In this document: one piece after another, positions 18,064-27,453 of the stretch
Layout of the letters: the number at the start of each line of letters is the position of its first letter
Position numbering within the stretch: position 1 is the first letter of the stretch
Assembly: GCF_044751345.1 (NCBI RefSeq)
Contig: NZ_JBIWXY010000003.1
Location: 62,001-126,000, forward strand
Length of the DNA stretch: 64,000 bases
Direction of reading: 5' to 3'
Source of the DNA: Methylobacillus methanolivorans
Lineage (GTDB): Bacteria > Pseudomonadota > Gammaproteobacteria > Burkholderiales > Methylophilaceae
Made by a program: the position numbers and the translations under genes
The notes under the pieces: generated by a model
The model's database searches: none
The model's input: the letters and a program-made list of their open reading frames with translations, nothing else
What the model was told of the DNA's origin: nothing

Positions 18064-18489
18064 ATGTCCTTCAAGCGACCGCTGCGATGGGGCATTGTTT
18101 TGCTGTTGATCTTGGGTAGCTTGGGTTATTTCTGGCTGAAATCAAACCACGATGCGATTGAAACCATTGTCTGCGATGCTATTGTGCAGGGCTGTACGCA
18201 TGGAGACCTGACGGTACGGGCAATGACTCCGCCTACTACTATGCAGGCATTCGAGGTGCGTATCAGCTCGCCTGGCGCAGAATCTGTGCATGCGAGCTTC
18301 GATATGGTGGATATGCAGATGGGGATGAATCGTTATCGCTTCCAGCGTCAGCCCGATGGGAGTTGGCGTGCTATGGTGACATTGCCGTTGTGCGTCAGCG
18401 GGCGCAGTGACTGGATCATGCTGATTGACATCAAGCATTCATCGCAAGCTCTCCCAGCACATTATCAATTGACATTGACTACCCAGTAA
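18064..18489 (+). CDS. Small membrane-anchored hypothetical protein
   Basis: 141 residues from the ATG at 18064; an in-frame ATG at 18052 overlaps the previous gene. GGGG at 18054-18057 favours 18064. One hydrophobic segment near 10-27 is followed by an extracytoplasmic domain of about 110 residues with three cysteines (CDAIVQGC pair and PLCVSG). I do not recognise a named family; the size and layout resemble small FixH-like envelope proteins, but that is a weak comparison. It follows the Nudix fusion by two bases, so it is probably the last gene of the argJ run. Confidence 0.75.
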   Translation: MSFKRPLRWGIVLLLILGSLGYFWLKSNHDAIETIVCDAIVQGCTHGDLTVRAMTPPTTMQAFEVRISSPGAESVHASFDMVDMQMGMNRYRFQRQPDGSWRAMVTLPLCVSGRSDWIMLIDIKHSSQALPAHYQLTLTTQ

Positions 18490-18498
18490 CAGATTGGC

Positions 18499-18687
18499 CT
18501 AGTAGTCTTCTTCGTCGAGCTTGGGATTGGTATCGGGGATGCGATAGTTTTCGCTGGCCCATTGGCCGAGGTCGATCAGGCGGCAGCGCTCTGAGCAGAA
18601 TGGGCGATAGGCATTGGTGCTGGAGTATTCAGCCAGCTCCCCGCATTGCGGGCAGGCGACCATTTTTTTCTTGCTTACAGGTTGCAC
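18499..18687 (-). CDS. yacG: DNA gyrase inhibitor YacG (zinc protein)
   Basis: 62 residues from a GTG start; an ATG at 18663 is an alternative that would still include the whole zinc domain. The four zinc ligands are the CPQCG pair and FCSERCR, followed by the LGQWASENYRIP signature that defines YacG. YacG binds GyrB and blocks DNA binding by gyrase. The 5' end overlaps the end of zapD by 13 bases, giving the conserved pilD-coaE-zapD-yacG order. Confidence 0.93.
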   Translation of the reverse strand: MQPVSKKKMVACPQCGELAEYSSTNAYRPFCSERCRLIDLGQWASENYRIPDTNPKLDEEDY

Positions 18688-19433
18688 AGTGTCAGTGAGA
18701 AGTTGATATCGTGATCGCAGGGACGCGGGCGCTGGGCATTATCCAGGCTATTGAAGCGGATATTAATGGCGTACTTGTTAGCGCTCACTTCGGGGAAACA
18801 GGGTGTATCGTCACTGATCTCCACGCGTAACATTTGGGCTGGTTTGGCGCCGCCCAGCATCTGCTGATAAGCCCCGTTGGTTGCTGTCATGTTGGAAGTC
18901 ATGCCACTTCCACGCAAAATGTGCAGAATGATACGGATGGCATCATGCAACGGCATTAGCGGACTCATCCAGACACTGAGGTCATGCTTGCGGCGCTCGC
19001 TACTCAAGCCTAGCCAGTAATGGTAAGACGGTAAATCGAACTCACAGACGCCACCCGGGATCACCGAGCGCTGCTTGATACTCATTAACCATTCATTGTC
19101 GCGCAGGGTTTGCCCTAGTTTGCCGGGCGTATTGCGCAAGGGGCGTGCAGCGTTTTCTATATCGGTGACCAGGTCATTGAGTACTTTTTCCTCAATGGAT
19201 GGATTGCCGCGCAGGTTGTTCATCACCATTTTTTGGCGGTCTAACTCCTGCAGCAGATCCATCTTGAGCTCTGCGCGCTCAATGATGTCTAGTATCTGGA
19301 AGATGGAAAGCAGGACGCTATGGTGGATAAACTCGTGTTCACCCTCAATATTGTGCAAGACCTTGATAAAGAGGTCTTCCAGACGCAACAGGGTACGGAT
19401 GCGTTCATTAAAGGGGTAATCGTAACTAGGCAC
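18675..19433 (-). CDS. zapD: Cell division protein ZapD
   Basis: 252 residues from a GTG start with a weak Shine-Dalgarno. The family (formerly DUF1342) is recognised by YDYPFNERIRTLLRLE at the start, the helical RQKMVMNNLRGNPSIEE region and LPSYHYWLG. ZapD is a cytoplasmic dimer that cross-links FtsZ filaments at the division ring. It lies downstream of coaE by 54 bases and overlaps yacG. Confidence 0.94.
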   Translation of the reverse strand: MPSYDYPFNERIRTLLRLEDLFIKVLHNIEGEHEFIHHSVLLSIFQILDIIERAELKMDLLQELDRQKMVMNNLRGNPSIEEKVLNDLVTDIENAARPLRNTPGKLGQTLRDNEWLMSIKQRSVIPGGVCEFDLPSYHYWLGLSSERRKHDLSVWMSPLMPLHDAIRIILHILRGSGMTSNMTATNGAYQQMLGGAKPAQMLRVEISDDTPCFPEVSANKYAINIRFNSLDNAQRPRPCDHDINFSLTLCNL

Positions 19434-19487
19434 GGGCTTCTCGAGGCTGATCCGTTTGTTTATAGTAGTTGTCGTGAATTATCAGAT

Positions 19488-20096
19488 TTATTCGCTAACT
19501 ATGCAAGTCTTAATGAATTTTTCATGCATTTGGTGAATTTTTTGTTGCAGCTCTTCAATGCTGCCATTGTTGTCAATAATGTCGTTGGCTAGTGCGCGAC
19601 GGAAACTGCGCGATGCTTGTGCGGCGATGATGGAGCGCACCATCTTCTCGGTAAAGCCATTGCGATTGACGACGCGGCTGATCTGCTTCTCTTCGTCGCA
19701 ATCAATCAATAAAGTGCGGTTGACGATGCCTTCGTAGCGATTGGACTCAAAAAACAAAGGGATAGCCAGTATCTGGTAGGGTGACTGATTGTATTGCTCC
19801 AGCTCGCGTAATGCTTCGCTGTGTATGGCAGGGTGCAGGATGGATTCCAGCATCCGGCGATCTGCATCATTATTGAAGATACGGTCACGGATTTTTCCCC
19901 TATCCATGGCACCATCCTCAGTGACGTATTCTGTGCCAAAGGCCTCTGCAATTTTGCTGACCAGTGGTTGGCCTGCGCTCGTCAGGTGGCGGGAAATGAC
20001 ATCGACGTCTACGACGGGTACGTCCAGATCGCTAAACATTCTTGCTGCTTCACTTTTGCCGGCACCAATGCCGCCAGTCAATCCAACTACATACAT
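19488..20096 (-). CDS. coaE: Dephospho-CoA kinase
   Basis: 202 residues. It phosphorylates the 3'-hydroxyl of dephospho-CoA, the last step of coenzyme A synthesis. Walker A is GGIGAGKS (8-15), followed by DVPVVDVDVISR with the catalytic aspartate and IPLFFESNRYEGIVNRTLLIDC. It begins three bases after the prepilin peptidase stop, and the gene order pilD-coaE-zapD is conserved in beta- and gammaproteobacteria. Confidence 0.95.
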   Translation of the reverse strand: MYVVGLTGGIGAGKSEAARMFSDLDVPVVDVDVISRHLTSAGQPLVSKIAEAFGTEYVTEDGAMDRGKIRDRIFNNDADRRMLESILHPAIHSEALRELEQYNQSPYQILAIPLFFESNRYEGIVNRTLLIDCDEEKQISRVVNRNGFTEKMVRSIIAAQASRSFRRALANDIIDNNGSIEELQQKIHQMHEKFIKTCIVSE

Positions 20097-20099
20097 TGA

Positions 20100-20972
20100 T
20101 CAGCCTCCTAGATATAGTTGTGAGAGTTGTTTGCCGAAGAAAAGTGCGGCAACTCCTCCTAATGCCAAGTAAGGCCCAAATGGGATGGGGGTTTCGCGGC
20201 CATGCTTAGTCAGTACGATCAAGCCAATCCCGATGATGGAACCAGCAATGGATGATAATAAAATGACAGCGGGTAGCAATTGCCAGCCAAACCATGCCCC
20301 CAGTGCGGCCAGAAGCTTGAAATCGCCATAACCCATGCCTTCCTTGCCGGTGACCAGCTTGAACAGCCAATATACCGACCATAATACGAGATAGCCTGCC
20401 GCAGCGCCTGCTACGGCAGAGCTTAAGTCGGTAAAGCCATCGCTGAGATTGAATAACAGGCCAGCCCAGAGCAGGGGGAGGGTGATGTCATCCGGTAGCA
20501 AGTGGGTGTCAAGATCGATAAAGGTTAAGGCGATCAGGGCGAAGATGATAAACCAGCTTGCCACGGCCAGGCTTGAGTAGCCGAAGTGCCAACTGGCAAG
20601 GCCAGTCAGGGCTGCAGTGAATATTTCTACCAATGGGTAGCGTGGGCTGATCTTGGTTTTGCATTGCCTGCATTTGCCGCCCAATAGCAGGTAGCTGAAG
20701 ACAGGGATGTTTTCCATGGCGCCAATGACGTGCTGGCAGTGGGGGCAACGTGACCTGGGCGTGACAAGGTTGTAACGGGTTCGCTCTGGCTGGGGCTTAC
20801 CTTCTGCTTCCAGGTGCTCTGCTTGCCAGGCCAGTTCCATCATGCGCGGCAGACGGTGGATGACCACATTGAGAAAGCTGCCCACCATGAGCCCAAGCAA
20901 GGTGGAAAAGATGATAAAGAAGCCGGGGCTGTCCCTCAATGTATCGAGGAATACAAAAACAAAATCAGGCAT
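20100..20972 (-). CDS. pilD: Prepilin peptidase / N-methyltransferase (A24 family)
   Basis: 290 residues. An inner membrane aspartic protease that cleaves and N-methylates type IV pilin and type II pseudopilin leaders. The N-terminal half has the methylation-linked zinc cysteines CPHC...CRQC. The protease aspartates are in FIDLDTHLLPD and the GMGYGDFKLLAALGAW block (GxGD). About seven membrane spans. In many proteobacteria pilB and pilC lie upstream; here they are absent and an unrelated gene is divergent. Confidence 0.95.
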   Translation of the reverse strand: MPDFVFVFLDTLRDSPGFFIIFSTLLGLMVGSFLNVVIHRLPRMMELAWQAEHLEAEGKPQPERTRYNLVTPRSRCPHCQHVIGAMENIPVFSYLLLGGKCRQCKTKISPRYPLVEIFTAALTGLASWHFGYSSLAVASWFIIFALIALTFIDLDTHLLPDDITLPLLWAGLLFNLSDGFTDLSSAVAGAAAGYLVLWSVYWLFKLVTGKEGMGYGDFKLLAALGAWFGWQLLPAVILLSSIAGSIIGIGLIVLTKHGRETPIPFGPYLALGGVAALFFGKQLSQLYLGG

Positions 20973-21126
20973 AAATTAGATTGTCGGTAAACTTTCCGCA
21001 TCATCGCACCGTTATATAAGTATGGCAACCGCAGTGGCGTTGGCCCGGATGGGCTTGAAATAGGCAGGAAGATCGCCATCTATGTGTTGCTCACATTTTC
21101 TCGTCACTAGCCTGAAAGGAATGCAT

Positions 21127-21447
21127 ATGATGAATACCGAAACGCAAGCTGCATGGGATGCCCCTGTTATTTGCCGCGTTGAAGTCGATTTGTCGGGTTG
21201 GCTGGAACAACTGACGGGGAACTCGCATTGGGAGGTCTATGACGAAGCCGAGGACGAAAACTACATGAGTTTTGCCATGCGTCATGGGCGTAAGCAGGCG
21301 GAAATCACTCTCTATCATAATGGCTATGCTACTGTTGATGTCGATGGGCAATCCTTGTTTGATGGTTCCTTGACCACGAGAACCAGTGATTGCGCGCATC
21401 TCAGCTACTACCATGCAGAGAACGGAGAATTGATCACCTTGAATTGA
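21127..21447 (+). CDS. Hypothetical protein, 106 residues
   Basis: A small acidic soluble protein with no membrane segment. AAAGGA at 21115-21120 fits the ATG codons at 21127 or 21130; the frame is open to 21082. The sequence is rich in aromatic residues, Glu and His, with a central block YMSFAMRHGRKQAEITLYHNG. I do not recognise the family. It stands alone, divergent from pilD, with its own terminator. Confidence 0.7.
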   Translation: MMNTETQAAWDAPVICRVEVDLSGWLEQLTGNSHWEVYDEAEDENYMSFAMRHGRKQAEITLYHNGYATVDVDGQSLFDGSLTTRTSDCAHLSYYHAENGELITLN

Positions 21448-21456
21448 GGATGAACC

Positions 21457-21480
21457 AAAGCCCTGCTTGCAGGGCTTTTT
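21457..21480 (+). terminator. Intrinsic terminator
   Basis: Stem AAAGCCCTGC (21457-21466) with its complement 21469-21478, two-base loop, followed by T residues. It ends the 106-residue hypothetical gene. Confidence 0.88.
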
Positions 21481-21560
21481 AATGTGTTTATTGTTCAGTT
21501 TTAGGAACTAAACTCCAGCGCTTAGTGTCGTTTTGCAGGGCCTGATGTGATCACTAGAGT

Positions 21561-23219
21561 ATGAACAATAACGCTGAATACAAAATGCTGCCTAGGCAAA
21601 GGTTGATTGATCTTCTGAGCCTAGAGCGCAAAGATATATTACTGATTATTATCCTGATGGGTGGGGTTGGTTTCATCAATCTCGCGATACCTATTTCAGT
21701 GCAAGCGCTCATCAATACGGTCACGATGGGCAGCTTGATGAAGCCGCTGCTCATTATCTCCTTCATGTTGTTCATATTCTTGCTATTGGCGGGATTGTTT
21801 TACGTGCTCGAGATTTTTATTGTCGAGCTGATCCAGCGGCGGATTTTCTGCCGTATTGCCATAGATTCGGCCAGCAAGACTCAAGGGGCAAAATACGATG
21901 TGGCAAGTGCGGATGACTTGCAGGAGCTCATCAACCGCTTCTTTGAGGTGACGTCGGTACAAAAGTCTGTTGCCACCTTGTTGACTATAGGTGTGGCCAC
22001 GATCCTTCAGGGGGTGGTGGGCAGTATTATCCTGGTGTTCTACAGCGTTTATTTTGCCGTGGTAGTGGCCTTGGTCATGCTCATCATCCTGGTCATTGTG
22101 TATGTGATCGGGCGTAAGGCACCACTGACTGCAATTGCGGAATCCCATGCCAAGTTTGAATTGGCGGCGTGGTTGGAAACCATTGCCCGTAACCTCAATA
22201 CCTTCAAGTTTTCCTCCGGGGTGCGTCTGGCACAGGAGCGAACTGGCCAATTGGCGGCTGAATACCTGAAAAAGCGCAGTGCGCATTTCCGTGTGCTCAT
22301 CAAGCAGTATCTCGGGGGTGTGGTCATTTATGCCTTGGGTGGTACGGCGATGCTGGCTTTAGGAGGCACGCTGGTGATCCAGGGGCAGATCAATTTGGGC
22401 CAGTTTGTCGCGGCTGAGCTGATCATCTTTGCCGTGCTGGCTTCTTTCCTGAGGTTTATCGGCCAGCTTGAGTATTATTACGATTTGCTCGCCAGCCTCG
22501 ACAAGATCGGTTATATCCAAGATCTGCCACAGGAGAAGGTATCTACCCGTCACTTCGAGATCAAGCGCCCCATCAAGTTAAGCGCAGTGAACCTTGGTTA
22601 CGATTATCTGCGGCATACCGCTTCACAGTCTGGCATCAGTTTTACGTTGCAGCCAGGTAGCAGTTTGGCTGTGCTCGGGGTTGCTGGCGCAGGAAAGTCC
22701 TCGTTGGCGGCCTTGCTCACAGGCTTGAAGCAAGCTGAGCAAGGGCATGTGGAGTTCAATGACATTGCGCTTGAGCAATACAACCTGAATACCTTGCGTC
22801 AATATCTTGGGTGTGTAGGTAAGCTGGAGGTGATTGAGGGTAGCATTCTTGAAAACGTTTTGGTTGGGCGTGACGATATTCCGTTAGGAGATGTCACCCA
22901 GTTGCTGAATAAGCTAGGCTTGATGTCCAGTATCAATCGGTTACCCAGTGGCTTGGATACCCTGCTTGCTGTGAATGGGGCACCGCTTTCGACAACCCAG
23001 GCCAATTTGCTGATGCTGGCTCGTGGCATTGTTGGTCAACCGGGATTGTTGATTGTTGATGGCTTGCTGGATTATCTAGATGAGGCAGATTTGAATCGTG
23101 CCTTGCCATTATTACTGGAGTTGCCCGCATGCAGCGTCGTTATTTTGACACGCCATGCATCGATCGCTCAGCGCTGCTCGCAGGTGCTGACGTTGGAGGT
23201 GCATGATCATGGCATATAA
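21561..23219 (+). CDS. ABC exporter (membrane + ATPase) with degenerate nucleotide site
   Basis: 552 residues. About six spans in residues 25-310 form a type I secretion-like transmembrane domain without a peptidase domain, followed by an ATP-binding domain. Walker A is intact (GVAGAGKSS, 373-381). The Q-loop glutamine position reads Lys421, the signature is LSTTQ instead of LSGGQ (476-480), the catalytic glutamate after Walker B Asp500 is Gly501, and the switch histidine is shifted (TRHAS). ATP hydrolysis by a homodimer is therefore doubtful. It overlaps the HlyD gene by 11 bases and is the first gene of a three-gene exporter operon. The substrate is not visible nearby. Confidence 0.9.
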   Translation: MNNNAEYKMLPRQRLIDLLSLERKDILLIIILMGGVGFINLAIPISVQALINTVTMGSLMKPLLIISFMLFIFLLLAGLFYVLEIFIVELIQRRIFCRIAIDSASKTQGAKYDVASADDLQELINRFFEVTSVQKSVATLLTIGVATILQGVVGSIILVFYSVYFAVVVALVMLIILVIVYVIGRKAPLTAIAESHAKFELAAWLETIARNLNTFKFSSGVRLAQERTGQLAAEYLKKRSAHFRVLIKQYLGGVVIYALGGTAMLALGGTLVIQGQINLGQFVAAELIIFAVLASFLRFIGQLEYYYDLLASLDKIGYIQDLPQEKVSTRHFEIKRPIKLSAVNLGYDYLRHTASQSGISFTLQPGSSLAVLGVAGAGKSSLAALLTGLKQAEQGHVEFNDIALEQYNLNTLRQYLGCVGKLEVIEGSILENVLVGRDDIPLGDVTQLLNKLGLMSSINRLPSGLDTLLAVNGAPLSTTQANLLMLARGIVGQPGLLIVDGLLDYLDEADLNRALPLLLELPACSVVILTRHASIAQRCSQVLTLEVHDHGI

Positions 23220-24510
23220 GTTGAGCGATCATCAGCAGTTCGAGAAATATACCGCAACTCCTAGGATGGTGAAGCGCATCTTGGTATGGATCGTCGTGTT
23301 GTGCTTTATTGTGCCGACCTTGATGTTGTTCCTGCCCTGGCAGCAGAACGTACAAGCGATGGGCTCGGTTACCGCATTTGCACCATTGGAAAGGCGTCAA
23401 AGCGTGGATGCGCCAGTTGGTGGTGTTATCAAGCAATGGTTTGTGCGCGAGGGAGCACGTGTGAAAGCGGGCGATCCTCTGCTACAAATTAGTGATGTTG
23501 ACCCAAAGTTCAAGGAGCGTTTGGCTGCGCAGCGGCAGACCAGTGCGACCAAGCTCAAGGCCAAGCAGGATGAGCTACAGGCTTACGAAGTGCAGTTGCA
23601 GAATTTGCTTGCCGTGCGCCAGGCCAGGGTCAATGCTGCAGAATATGGATTAGATGTTGCCAGGCAAAAGGTGGTGGCAGCGGCGGAGAATGTCGAATCA
23701 GCACAAGCCACGTTGGATGCAGCGGATTTTCAGGTGAGCAGAATGCAGCGCTTGGTGCAGGAAGGCCTGGTTTCCAGGCGCGATGTCGAAGTGGCGGAGC
23801 GCGACAGGGCCGTGGCGCTCAGGAGTGTGAATAGCGTCAAGGCCGCCCTGGACTCAGCGCGGGCCGAGGAAAAAACTGCCGCTGCTAATTTGGTGCAAGT
23901 GAAGGCGGAAACCCAGGCCAATATTGATGCAAGTCGCGCCTTGTTGAGCAAGATAGGCTCTGAGGTCGCCGATACGCAGAATGAATTGACCAATCTCGAG
24001 ATCAGCGTTTCGCGCCAGGAGTCACAATTGGTGAGGGCGCCACGAGCAGGCACCGTGTTCAGAGTGCCGGTGAATTCGCAATCCCAGGTGATCAGCCAGG
24101 GACAGCCGCTATTGGTGATTATTCCTGACACCGAGCAACAGGCAGTGGAATTGATCGTCAGTGGTCTTGATGCTGCCTTGATCTTGCCAGGCAGTCGCGT
24201 TCGGCTGGAGTTTGATGGTTGGCCGGCGCTCCAGGTGTCTGGGTGGCCTAATGTGGCTATCGGCACGTTCGCTGGCAAAGTGGCTTTTGTGGATGCCAGT
24301 GATGACGGCACGGGACGTTTCCGCGTCATGGTGGTGCCCGATGAAAGTGTGCAAAAGTGGCCTGGTGAGCGCTTCTTGCGGCAGGGCAGCTCATCGCGAG
24401 GCTGGATACTGTTGGAAGAGGTCTCAATCGGCTATGAAATCTGGCGTGTGCTCAATGGTTTCCCTCCACGTGTGCCGCAAGTTACGGCTGGGAGTCATCA
24501 GGGAACATGA
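23209..24510 (+). CDS. HlyD-family membrane fusion protein
   Basis: 433 residues from the ATG at 23209, chosen because GGAGGT at 23195-23200 is eight bases upstream; ATG 23203 would leave only two. One membrane span near 20-42 is followed by a biotinyl-lipoyl half-domain (GGVIKQWFVREGARVKAGDPLL), a long alpha-helical hairpin (about 95-270, coiled coil) and the returning half RAPRAGTVFRVP. It links the inner membrane ABC protein to the outer membrane TolC protein. It overlaps genes on both sides (11 and 4 bases). Confidence 0.93.
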   Translation: MAYKLSDHQQFEKYTATPRMVKRILVWIVVLCFIVPTLMLFLPWQQNVQAMGSVTAFAPLERRQSVDAPVGGVIKQWFVREGARVKAGDPLLQISDVDPKFKERLAAQRQTSATKLKAKQDELQAYEVQLQNLLAVRQARVNAAEYGLDVARQKVVAAAENVESAQATLDAADFQVSRMQRLVQEGLVSRRDVEVAERDRAVALRSVNSVKAALDSARAEEKTAAANLVQVKAETQANIDASRALLSKIGSEVADTQNELTNLEISVSRQESQLVRAPRAGTVFRVPVNSQSQVISQGQPLLVIIPDTEQQAVELIVSGLDAALILPGSRVRLEFDGWPALQVSGWPNVAIGTFAGKVAFVDASDDGTGRFRVMVVPDESVQKWPGERFLRQGSSSRGWILLEEVSIGYEIWRVLNGFPPRVPQVTAGSHQGT

Positions 24511-26279
24511 TGGTGAAGGGTATGAGGCCGGAATCAATCATCAACCATTGCCGAGTATTGGTGTGTCTGGGTTTTGTCGCCCTGGCACCAGTTGCGGCCT
24601 GGGCTGCAACAGAAATGGCAGGAGATGTACCAGCGCAGGCGATTCGCCTGCCAGATCGCCTGGACCTCAACAGTATGAGTCAAGGGCGTGCAACCACGTT
24701 GGATGAAGACTATGCTGCGACACAGCAAGAATACAAATTATCCTCGCCCAACAAGCTCAATATCAAACTCGATGATTTGTTGGCGGAGCATCCTGGGCAG
24801 GTATTGGCGCCGACTGGCGTTGAGCATGGGCTGACGATTGCGGATGTAAGGGCACGCGCCTTACGTAACAACCTTTCTCTTAAAGTGGTGCAGTTTGATC
24901 CACAAATTGCGCAAAGCGTTCTGGGGGCTGAACGCGCCAAGTTCGATAACATCATCTATGCCAGCTTGCGACGCACGCGCGAAAATCGTCCATTGACCAG
25001 TGGCGATATCGTGCAGCTCAAGGCGGAGGATGCCTCGCTGGATGGGCAATTGGTCAAGTTGAACAAGGCTGAGCAGCAAATCGATTACCTAGATGGTGAA
25101 GCTGGCATTGCCATTCCGCTGAGGACCGGTGGTACGGTGCGTTTGAGTACGCCTTTTGAACGCAAGCTGACCGAGGGGGCGTTGGGTACTGATGAGTACA
25201 GGCGCGCCACGCGGTTTTCAATCAGCCAGCCCTTATTGCGCAATGCTGGCATCAAGGTCAACGAGGCCAGTATTCGCATTGCTGACTTAGATAGGCAGGC
25301 GGTAGATGCCAGTACCCGCTTGCAATCCATACGTGTCATTGCCTTGATAGACAAGGCTTATTGGGATTTGTATGCTGCCTGGGCAGAGTTGGAGGTAAGG
25401 CAGCAACAGTACGAACTGGCTACGCGTAACCTTGAGATGGTACGACGCAAGGTGCAAGAGGGGCTGGTGGCAAGCATTGAGGCCAGTCGTGCAGAAATCG
25501 GCGTGTCTGATCGCATAGAAGCATTGATCATGGCGAAGACCCGCTTGCAGCTTAGCCAGCGCCAATTGCAGTTCTTGCTTAATGATCCACAATATACCTT
25601 TGAAGGCCATGCGTTGATTCGTCCGCAATCCGAGCCCATCCTTGTGCATTATGAGTTTGATAGAGATAGGCTGGTGGATTCAGCGATGCAGGGAAGGCTG
25701 GAGTTGCTGGAGCTTGAGCTGAAGCTTGCTGCCGATCTCAACAAGATCGAGTATTTGCAGAATCAGACATTGCCGTTATTCACACTAGATTACAGTTATG
25801 GGGCCTTGTCTGCTGGAGACAATAGTCTTTCCCAAGTTTATAACAGCCCCTTCGATAATCGCTTTAATGATTGGTCCGTGGGCTTGCGTTTCGAGTTGCC
25901 CATGACCAATGAGGCGCGCCGTAACCAGCTGCAACAGGCCGTGCAGCAGCGCATGCAGCGCTTGGCAACCAAGGAGTTACAAGTGTTGACGGTCAAGCGC
26001 GAGATTCATGATGGCGTAGACCGGGCAGAGCAGCATTGGCAGCGCATGATTGCCGCGAGGCAGCAAGTGATGCTGGCGGGTGTCAATTATGATGGTGAGT
26101 TGAAACAGTTTAATGAAGGCTTGCGCAACATGACCGAGGTGCTGGAAATGCTGAGTAGGCTAGGCGAGTCGCAGATCAAGGAAATACGTGCCCTGGTGGA
26201 TTACCAGGTGGCGCTGATCGATGTGGCTTATACCACTGGTACCCTGTTGGGATATGGGCAAATAGAGTTTGGCTCTTAA
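24507..26279 (+). CDS. TolC-family outer membrane efflux protein
   Basis: 590 residues, longer than E. coli TolC. A signal peptide ends near AAWAA (residue 34). A low-complexity N-terminal extension of about 90 residues precedes the two repeated helical/barrel halves (for example LTIADVRARALRNNLSLKV and the RLELLELELKLAAD region). It forms the outer membrane channel for the preceding ABC and HlyD proteins. Its ATGA start overlaps the HlyD stop, so the three genes are coupled. Confidence 0.92.
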   Translation: MMVKGMRPESIINHCRVLVCLGFVALAPVAAWAATEMAGDVPAQAIRLPDRLDLNSMSQGRATTLDEDYAATQQEYKLSSPNKLNIKLDDLLAEHPGQVLAPTGVEHGLTIADVRARALRNNLSLKVVQFDPQIAQSVLGAERAKFDNIIYASLRRTRENRPLTSGDIVQLKAEDASLDGQLVKLNKAEQQIDYLDGEAGIAIPLRTGGTVRLSTPFERKLTEGALGTDEYRRATRFSISQPLLRNAGIKVNEASIRIADLDRQAVDASTRLQSIRVIALIDKAYWDLYAAWAELEVRQQQYELATRNLEMVRRKVQEGLVASIEASRAEIGVSDRIEALIMAKTRLQLSQRQLQFLLNDPQYTFEGHALIRPQSEPILVHYEFDRDRLVDSAMQGRLELLELELKLAADLNKIEYLQNQTLPLFTLDYSYGALSAGDNSLSQVYNSPFDNRFNDWSVGLRFELPMTNEARRNQLQQAVQQRMQRLATKELQVLTVKREIHDGVDRAEQHWQRMIAARQQVMLAGVNYDGELKQFNEGLRNMTEVLEMLSRLGESQIKEIRALVDYQVALIDVAYTTGTLLGYGQIEFGS

Positions 26280-26292
26280 ATCGTTGCTACGT

Positions 26293-27261
26293 TTAGTAGC
26301 TGCGCGAGACGGCAAATTCAGCCAGCTGTAACAAGGCCTGCTTGTAAGGGGTTTCTGGTAAGTGGGCAATGGCTTTGCAGCCAGTGGCAGCCTCATCACT
26401 GGCAACTTTGCGTACATGCTCCAATGCGCCAGTATTCTTGACTGCATCAATTACCGCAGGCAACTCATCCAAGCCGCCTTGCTCGATGGCATGGCGAATA
26501 ATCGTACGTTGAGCTTCGGTGCCATGGCGCATGGCATATAGCAAGGGCAGGGTGGGCTTGCCTTCAGCAAGGTCATCCCCCAGATTCTTGCCAATTTCTG
26601 TGCTGTCGCCGCTTAGGTCGAGCACATCGTCAACCAGCTGGAATGCTGTGCCCAAGCGCATGCCGTATTCTGCCATCGCGGCTTCATCCTGAGCGTCGGT
26701 GCCGCAGATGATGGCACCTAACCGTGTGGCCGCTTCGAACAGCTTAGCGGTTTTGTAGTGGATAACCTTTAAATAGGCTTCGTCCGTGATGTCGGCATCG
26801 TGGACATTAAGTAGTTGCAGCACTTCACCTTCAGCGATCGTGTTGGTCGCTTCGGATAACACTTCCATCACCCGCATGCTCTTGATGCTGACCATCATCT
26901 GGAATGTGCGTGAATAAATAAAGTCACCCACCAGTACGCTGGCTGCATTGCCGAATAATGTATTGGCAGTTGCCTTGCCGCGCCGTAATGAAGACTCATC
27001 GACGACATCATCATGCAGTAGCGTCGATGTGTGGATGAGTTCAATGACGGCAGCCAGTTCGTGATGCTGCGGTTCGATACGTCCAAATGCTCCGGCAGAG
27101 AGTAGTACCAAGGCAGGTCTTAAGCGCTTGCCGCCACTATTGACGATATAATCAGCCACCTGATTGATCAGGACGACATCGGAATGCAGGGATTTGCGAA
27201 TCACCGCATCGACTTTTTGCATGTCTTCTGCGATGCAGGATTGAATAAAAGCTAGGGACAC
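26293..27261 (-). CDS. ispB: Octaprenyl diphosphate synthase
   Basis: 322 residues from a GTG start. A trans-polyprenyl synthase that makes the quinone side chain from IPP and farnesyl diphosphate. The first aspartate-rich motif LLHDDVVDES and the second LVDDVLDLSGD are present, with GGKRLRPALVLLSAG at the N-terminus. It is divergent from rplU, a common arrangement in betaproteobacteria. Confidence 0.95.
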   Translation of the reverse strand: MSLAFIQSCIAEDMQKVDAVIRKSLHSDVVLINQVADYIVNSGGKRLRPALVLLSAGAFGRIEPQHHELAAVIELIHTSTLLHDDVVDESSLRRGKATANTLFGNAASVLVGDFIYSRTFQMMVSIKSMRVMEVLSEATNTIAEGEVLQLLNVHDADITDEAYLKVIHYKTAKLFEAATRLGAIICGTDAQDEAAMAEYGMRLGTAFQLVDDVLDLSGDSTEIGKNLGDDLAEGKPTLPLLYAMRHGTEAQRTIIRHAIEQGGLDELPAVIDAVKNTGALEHVRKVASDEAATGCKAIAHLPETPYKQALLQLAEFAVSRSY

Positions 27262-27386
27262 GTCTGGCTGCCAAAAATAAGTCTCGGGATTCTAGCATAT
27301 GCAATAGCGGAAACAGCGCCCGCATGCCGGAGAGGCATTTTAAAATTGCCGTTTTCGTGGCTAATTAGCATGGTCAATAATAGCAT

Positions 27387-27414
27387 TTGCTTTCCGTGTA
27401 GTTTTCCGTATAAT
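27387..27414 (+). promoter_or_regulatory. Sigma70 promoter for rplU-rpmA
   Basis: TTGCTT (27387-27392), 16-base spacer, perfect TATAAT (27409-27414). This predicts a start near 27421 and a leader of about 33 bases before rplU. Confidence 0.65.
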
Positions 27415-27453
27415 GCCCGATTCATTTGAATGCGTAGCAAACGAGGCATAACC

